Shown: one piece after another, positions 60,546 through 64,000 of the stretch
How positions within the stretch are numbered: the stretch's first letter is position 1
Layout: each line of letters begins with the position of its first letter
Source: Hydractinia symbiolongicarpus
Taxonomy: Eukaryota > Cnidaria > Hydrozoa > Anthoathecata > Hydractiniidae
Assembly (NCBI RefSeq): GCF_029227915.1
Contig: NC_079887.1
Location: 15,311,650-15,375,649, forward strand
Direction of reading: 5' to 3'
Length of the DNA: 64,000 bases
Notes under the pieces: generated by a model
The model's database searches: none
Told to the model about the DNA's origin: nothing
Seen by the model: only the letters and a program-made list of their open reading frames with translations
Translations under genes and position numbers: made by a program

Positions 60546-61225
60546 ATTCCAGTGGGATACTTTCACGTACGCGACGAGGAAAGTCCAACAGTTCTTAGAT
60601 GCTTTTTAAACGACGTTTCTTTTCTGTCTGTCTGCTCACCATTTTTTCGTTGGGAAATGTACTCCTAACGAATCAGTAACACCAGTTCAATAATAGTTAT
60701 TGTTTCGTCGGTGCCCTTTGTTTTTCTTTCACAATAAATGGCCATCTCTTTTCTGTGCGATGCTTTTGTTACTGCGTCTTCAGAGGGATGACTAATTCCG
60801 GATATTTTTTAACTCATTTTTTTTCCCGCCTGCATCAGTTTTGTAAGATCTTTCCTATCCTATTCAAAGATAGCCAATGATGGTCCATAAAGCGGGTGTC
60901 ACTTAGAAGTACATCCGCAGCGAGTCTCTTCAAGAAATGCTATATATCAAGACGAATTTTAAACATTTTCCAAGCATGAAATAACTGTTGTCATCCATTT
61001 GCAGCGCATCTTTTAACTCCGAACTTGTCAATACGGATTGTGAAATAGCGTCATATTATTGCCAGCGTTTGTCTGCCAACTCGTTGAGTTTTTGTTCTCC
61101 TCTGCCAATTTCAGAAGGATTTTCTTTTGTGGAATCAATTTAGTACATCACCAAACGTAGGTGTAATGATGATTGCTTTGGCGGACGGTAGACGTCGGTA
61201 AATATCTAGTGTATAGGCAGCAAGG
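60546..61225 (-). pseudogene. DUF6729-type relic, second copy
   Basis: Read on the minus strand, this segment repeats, with many stops and indels, the part of the family from the TSTVRQ/IDSTKK region through NWQTN..., the WHFM-like region, HPLYGPxxAG, and on to HVKCIQ-like and LLDFP-like codons near 60570. It aligns to both the left relic (2200-2930) and the adjacent copy at 61255-62140. No open frame longer than a few dozen codons remains. Confidence 0.65.
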
Positions 61226-61254
61226 AATCATTTAGCGCATGGAAGTAGAAAAAG

Positions 61255-62140
61255 AAGTACAAGTAGCTGTTTGTTTCCTATTATTGTTTTTCCGTTTCCC
61301 TGTTGTTTTTCTGTTGCAGAATGTTGCCATTTCTTTTCTGCGCAATGCTCTTGTTATTGCGTCCTCAGAGGGATTAGTAATTCAGGCAATTTTTAGCTTA
61401 TTTTTTTTTGCTTGCATCAGTTTTGCTGAAAATAAGCCTGCCATGAATGGTCCGTACAGTGGGTGTGACTCAGAAGTACATCCACGGGCAAGTCTTCTCA
61501 TGAAATGCCATATGTCGAGTCGAACTTCCATGTCTTTCCAGGCACTGAATAACTGTTGATATTCTGACAGACCATTTTCATTGCAGCAATCTCGGTCAGT
61601 GTACAACAACGTTGGTCGTAACACATTTGCAGTGGCGTAGCTAGCAGCAATACCATTTGGCATTGATTAAATTGCATCATTTGACTCCGAGCTAGTCAAT
61701 ACGGATTTTAAAATGGCACCGTATTCATTGCCAACATTTGTCTGCAAATTAGCTGAATTTCTGTTCTTCCCTGCCAGGTTTCGAAGAATTTTCTTTGTTG
61801 AATCTATTTTCAATACTTCGCCAACTGTTAATGTAATTGTCGCTTTAACGGACGGTAGACGTTAGGCTGCATATAGGCTGAAAGAAACCATCTAGCGCAA
61901 GGAAGTAGCTGAAAAGCTTCCACAATGTCGTAGTCGTTGTCTAAATTCATCAAGCCATCTGGTCCGTTACTATTTTTTTGGCAATCGTACAGGTACGCTA
62001 TGTGTCTTTTCATCCACTCCTCGCTGTGGATTTCCGTCAGCTGGTTTATAACTGCTGTTGGACTGTTTCTTAATGTTCTGGAGCATTTTTTCGTAATCAG
62101 TGAAGCATGGCAAGCACACTTTCGGTTCAGAACAGTGCGT
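61255..62140 (-). pseudogene. DUF6729-type relic, third copy
   Basis: The minus strand carries EEWMKRHIAYLYDCQKNSNG, FQLLPCARWFLSAY, the KIDSTKKILRNLAGKNRNSA-like segment, then a frame with PTLLYTDRDCCNENGLSEYQ, QLFSAWKDMEVRLDIWHFMR and SHPLYGPFMAG. It keeps the YTDRDCC motif, which is damaged in the left relic by a stop. It is broken between blocks and lacks the N-terminal WHHPPE/FTRR region. It lies head to tail with the second copy. Confidence 0.7.
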
Positions 62141-62199
62141 TTATTCGGTGGTACATCAATAGGTACTGCATCAATAGGATCAATCTTCCCTTAGAAAAA

Positions 62200-63471
62200 A
62201 TTACATAAAGTATTGCAGCCTGTGGCTACACTTCTTAAGAAAATAATATTACGCACACTTTTTAAATTGAATTTTTATATTGTGCTGATAAATCATTCCA
62301 TTCGACATGGCAAGGGGGGATTATGTGAACATGTTACATAGCTCTGCTGCTTTCTTTTACATCTCCGTGCTTTCCACTTCTTAGCATAAAAGCTTCTCCT
62401 TATCCATAAAAGATGAGTTTTTAACCAGTGAATTCTAAAAAAATTGCAACTTCTTTTTCTATTTCGTCTCTTGAATATAGAACAAGTGAATGTTGATATA
62501 GCATTTACAATGTGTGTCTATGAAATTGTCTTTCAGTTGTTTAGTTTCTGGGCTGGATAGACGTTTTTAAAGGTGTATATTTTTGTCTAAATTTGTTTGT
62601 TTGTGTTTTATGATATTTCAGCATAGTGTCTCTTAGTTGTGTCAATACTGATGTTGTATATCACAACATATTAACCTAAGAAAAATGGATATAAAAACAA
62701 TAAAGCAAAATAGATATTATATCCATATGCACTGCTTCATAAAATGAATATAATAGTAATTTCTAGCGAAAATGGGCATAATAGCCGATAGCAGCTATTC
62801 TTTGTTATGTTCGTCAACTTTAACCACTCCGTTTATTGGAAAAATGGAAGATGGCGTATTGAGCTGTGTACACCATCAACTGGATGGTTTGAATGAGACC
62901 TGTACTGCCCTTCTTTCGTTGCTACCAATTTAAGGACTACAGCCAGCTGGCTGGTTGGCTGGCTGGCTGGCTGGGTTGTGAAGTAGTTGTGGTGTGTTGC
63001 TAGCTAGTTAGCTATAAACCAATATCGGATATCACTGATTGCTGTTTGATAGCTCCTGAGAGAAGAACACCAGACGCTGCTTTATAGGTCAATTTTTTTA
63101 TAACCATATGTCGATTCTTGTGTAACTTATAGTTAATTTCTACATAAAATAGAAATAAATGAAACTATATAAAAATTATTTGTGCAAAAATATAAAATAA
63201 TCTGTACTGGCAGTTCTTAATATACAACTTATAACAATACGAAATTGTGAAGATAATGTTAAGGGCAAATCGAAATCTATGGTAGTAATGTCCATTGTCT
63301 GTCTGAGCCTGAGGTGGTGGCTGTGCTACCTAATGGATGATCAATTATCAGAGTGCAAAATCTGAAGAAAAAAAAGTTTAAACATTTGAGAGTTAATCAA
63401 ACTTCTAGGAACTACAATAGAATTTCATACGTTGTCAACAGCATTAGTGATCATATAACTCAGAGCAGAAC
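62200..63471. other. Intergenic region near right edge
   Basis: No supported gene. Contains a GGCT microsatellite near 62940 and AT-rich sequence that should include the 3' UTR of the minus-strand partial gene at the edge. Confidence 0.4.
62941..62978. repeat. (GGCT)n microsatellite
   Basis: About eight units of GGCT/TGGC with one interruption (GGTTGGCT). Confidence 0.9.
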
Positions 63472-63868
63472 TTAATCTATATACATCGTGTTCGCACAAA
63501 AAAAATGCCCCAGTGGTTTACCCTTGCGGATTTCATTTTTATAGGTGATTTTACAGTTATCACCCAATCCATACCCATTCCTTTCAGTTTGGTTAAACCA
63601 ATTCCCATGAATAGATGTCTTTGCTAATTTATCGACACGCATCACCCAAAACTTTTCAGCATCGTCCCCTGGAGGTTAAACAGCCAAAATGTCATTATTT
63701 TATCAAGTCATTTTTCGTAGGTTTAAATGCAAAATTACCTTCCTTAACATCTATTACTGTCAATCCTGAAGAACTGTCTTTATTTTGATCAATAGCATCC
63801 ACAACTGGATATCTTTCAATACTTCTCACAGATTCCAACTTACCATTCACATCAACTATCCCTTTTAT
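63472..63868 (-). CDS. Partial unrecognised gene, last two exons
   Basis: On the minus strand, an exon ending at 63739 (donor GAAG/GTAATT) encodes NGKLESVRSIERYPVVDAID and continues to GLTVIDVKEG. Its 5' limit is uncertain (open to 63868; possible acceptors at about 63856 or 63872). It joins in phase 1 to an exon starting at 63668 after AACCTCCAG, which encodes DDAEKFWVMRVDKLAKTSIH, GNWFNQTERNGYGLGDNCKI and ends YID-stop at 63472. Both are protein-like and the splice phase fits. I do not recognise the domain. The FWVMRV...GNWF pattern vaguely resembles beta-rich chromatin-reader or transposon-associated domains, but this is only an impression. The rest of the gene lies beyond the window. Confidence 0.45.
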
Positions 63869-64000
63869 TTACTAATTTCACTGATCTTTTAGATTTGTAA
63901 GTTTCACTTCTTGGCGTTACAAAGGGAATTATTTATATCTTTAATGCCACATTTTTTTTTCTTTTCATTTAGAAGCTCTACCATGCTTGATGTTAACAAG

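Overview
The window is AT-rich animal nuclear DNA: multi-exon genes with GT-AG introns, long repeat-filled intergenic stretches, a tRNA-headed SINE, LINE relics, MITEs and Helitron-like pieces. A selenoprotein with an in-frame TGA and a SECIS hairpin, plus the ciliary gene MKS1, make it metazoan. AT-richness, a STAND-TPR protein and relics of a repeat family I recall from cnidarians and fish suggest a cnidarian, possibly a hydrozoan. That placement is inference. No prokaryotic operon, CRISPR array, rRNA or convincing tRNA gene was seen.

Layout: 1-3.6 kb holds the end of a foldback element and a decayed DUF6729-type repeat gene (+). 3.6-5.4 kb is tandem repeat and homopolymer. 5.4-8.1 kb is selenoprotein M (-; five exons, Sec codon, SECIS). 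10.9-20.4 kb is MKS1 (+; eight exons). 23.5-28.8 kb is NUDT9 (-; nine exons). 28.8-39.3 kb is a 10 kb gene-poor stretch with SINEs, a TIR-bounded composite element, a Helitron-like insertion and a diverged direct duplication. 39.3-43.6 kb is a three-exon STAND-type P-loop NTPase/TPR protein with a mitochondrial-like N-terminus and membrane anchor (+). 46.4-47.2 kb is a 5'-truncated LINE. 48.5-52.1 kb is mitochondrial EF-Tu (TUFM, +; eleven exons recognised, first exon not found). 52.9-59.6 kb is the tRNA-uridine 2'-O-methyltransferase TRMT44 (+; twelve exons). 60.5-62.2 kb has two head-to-tail DUF6729-type relics (-), and 63.5-63.9 kb carries partial exons of an unrecognised gene (-).

The exon models were assembled by hand from homology remembered for each family plus splice sites. 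SELENOM, MKS1, NUDT9, the STAND-TPR gene and TRMT44 each splice to a total length divisible by three with no stray stop, apart from the Sec TGA. The genes are not an operon. Themes are housekeeping: ER redox (SELENOM), ciliary transition zone (MKS1), ADP-ribose hydrolysis (NUDT9), mitochondrial translation (TUFM), tRNA modification (TRMT44). The STAND-TPR protein is the least explained intact gene. Other unusual signals are a GC-AG intron in TUFM, an intronic minisatellite in NUDT9 that copies an exon end with its splice donor, and a family of TTTCCTCA...AATTATT repeats spread through several introns in both orientations.
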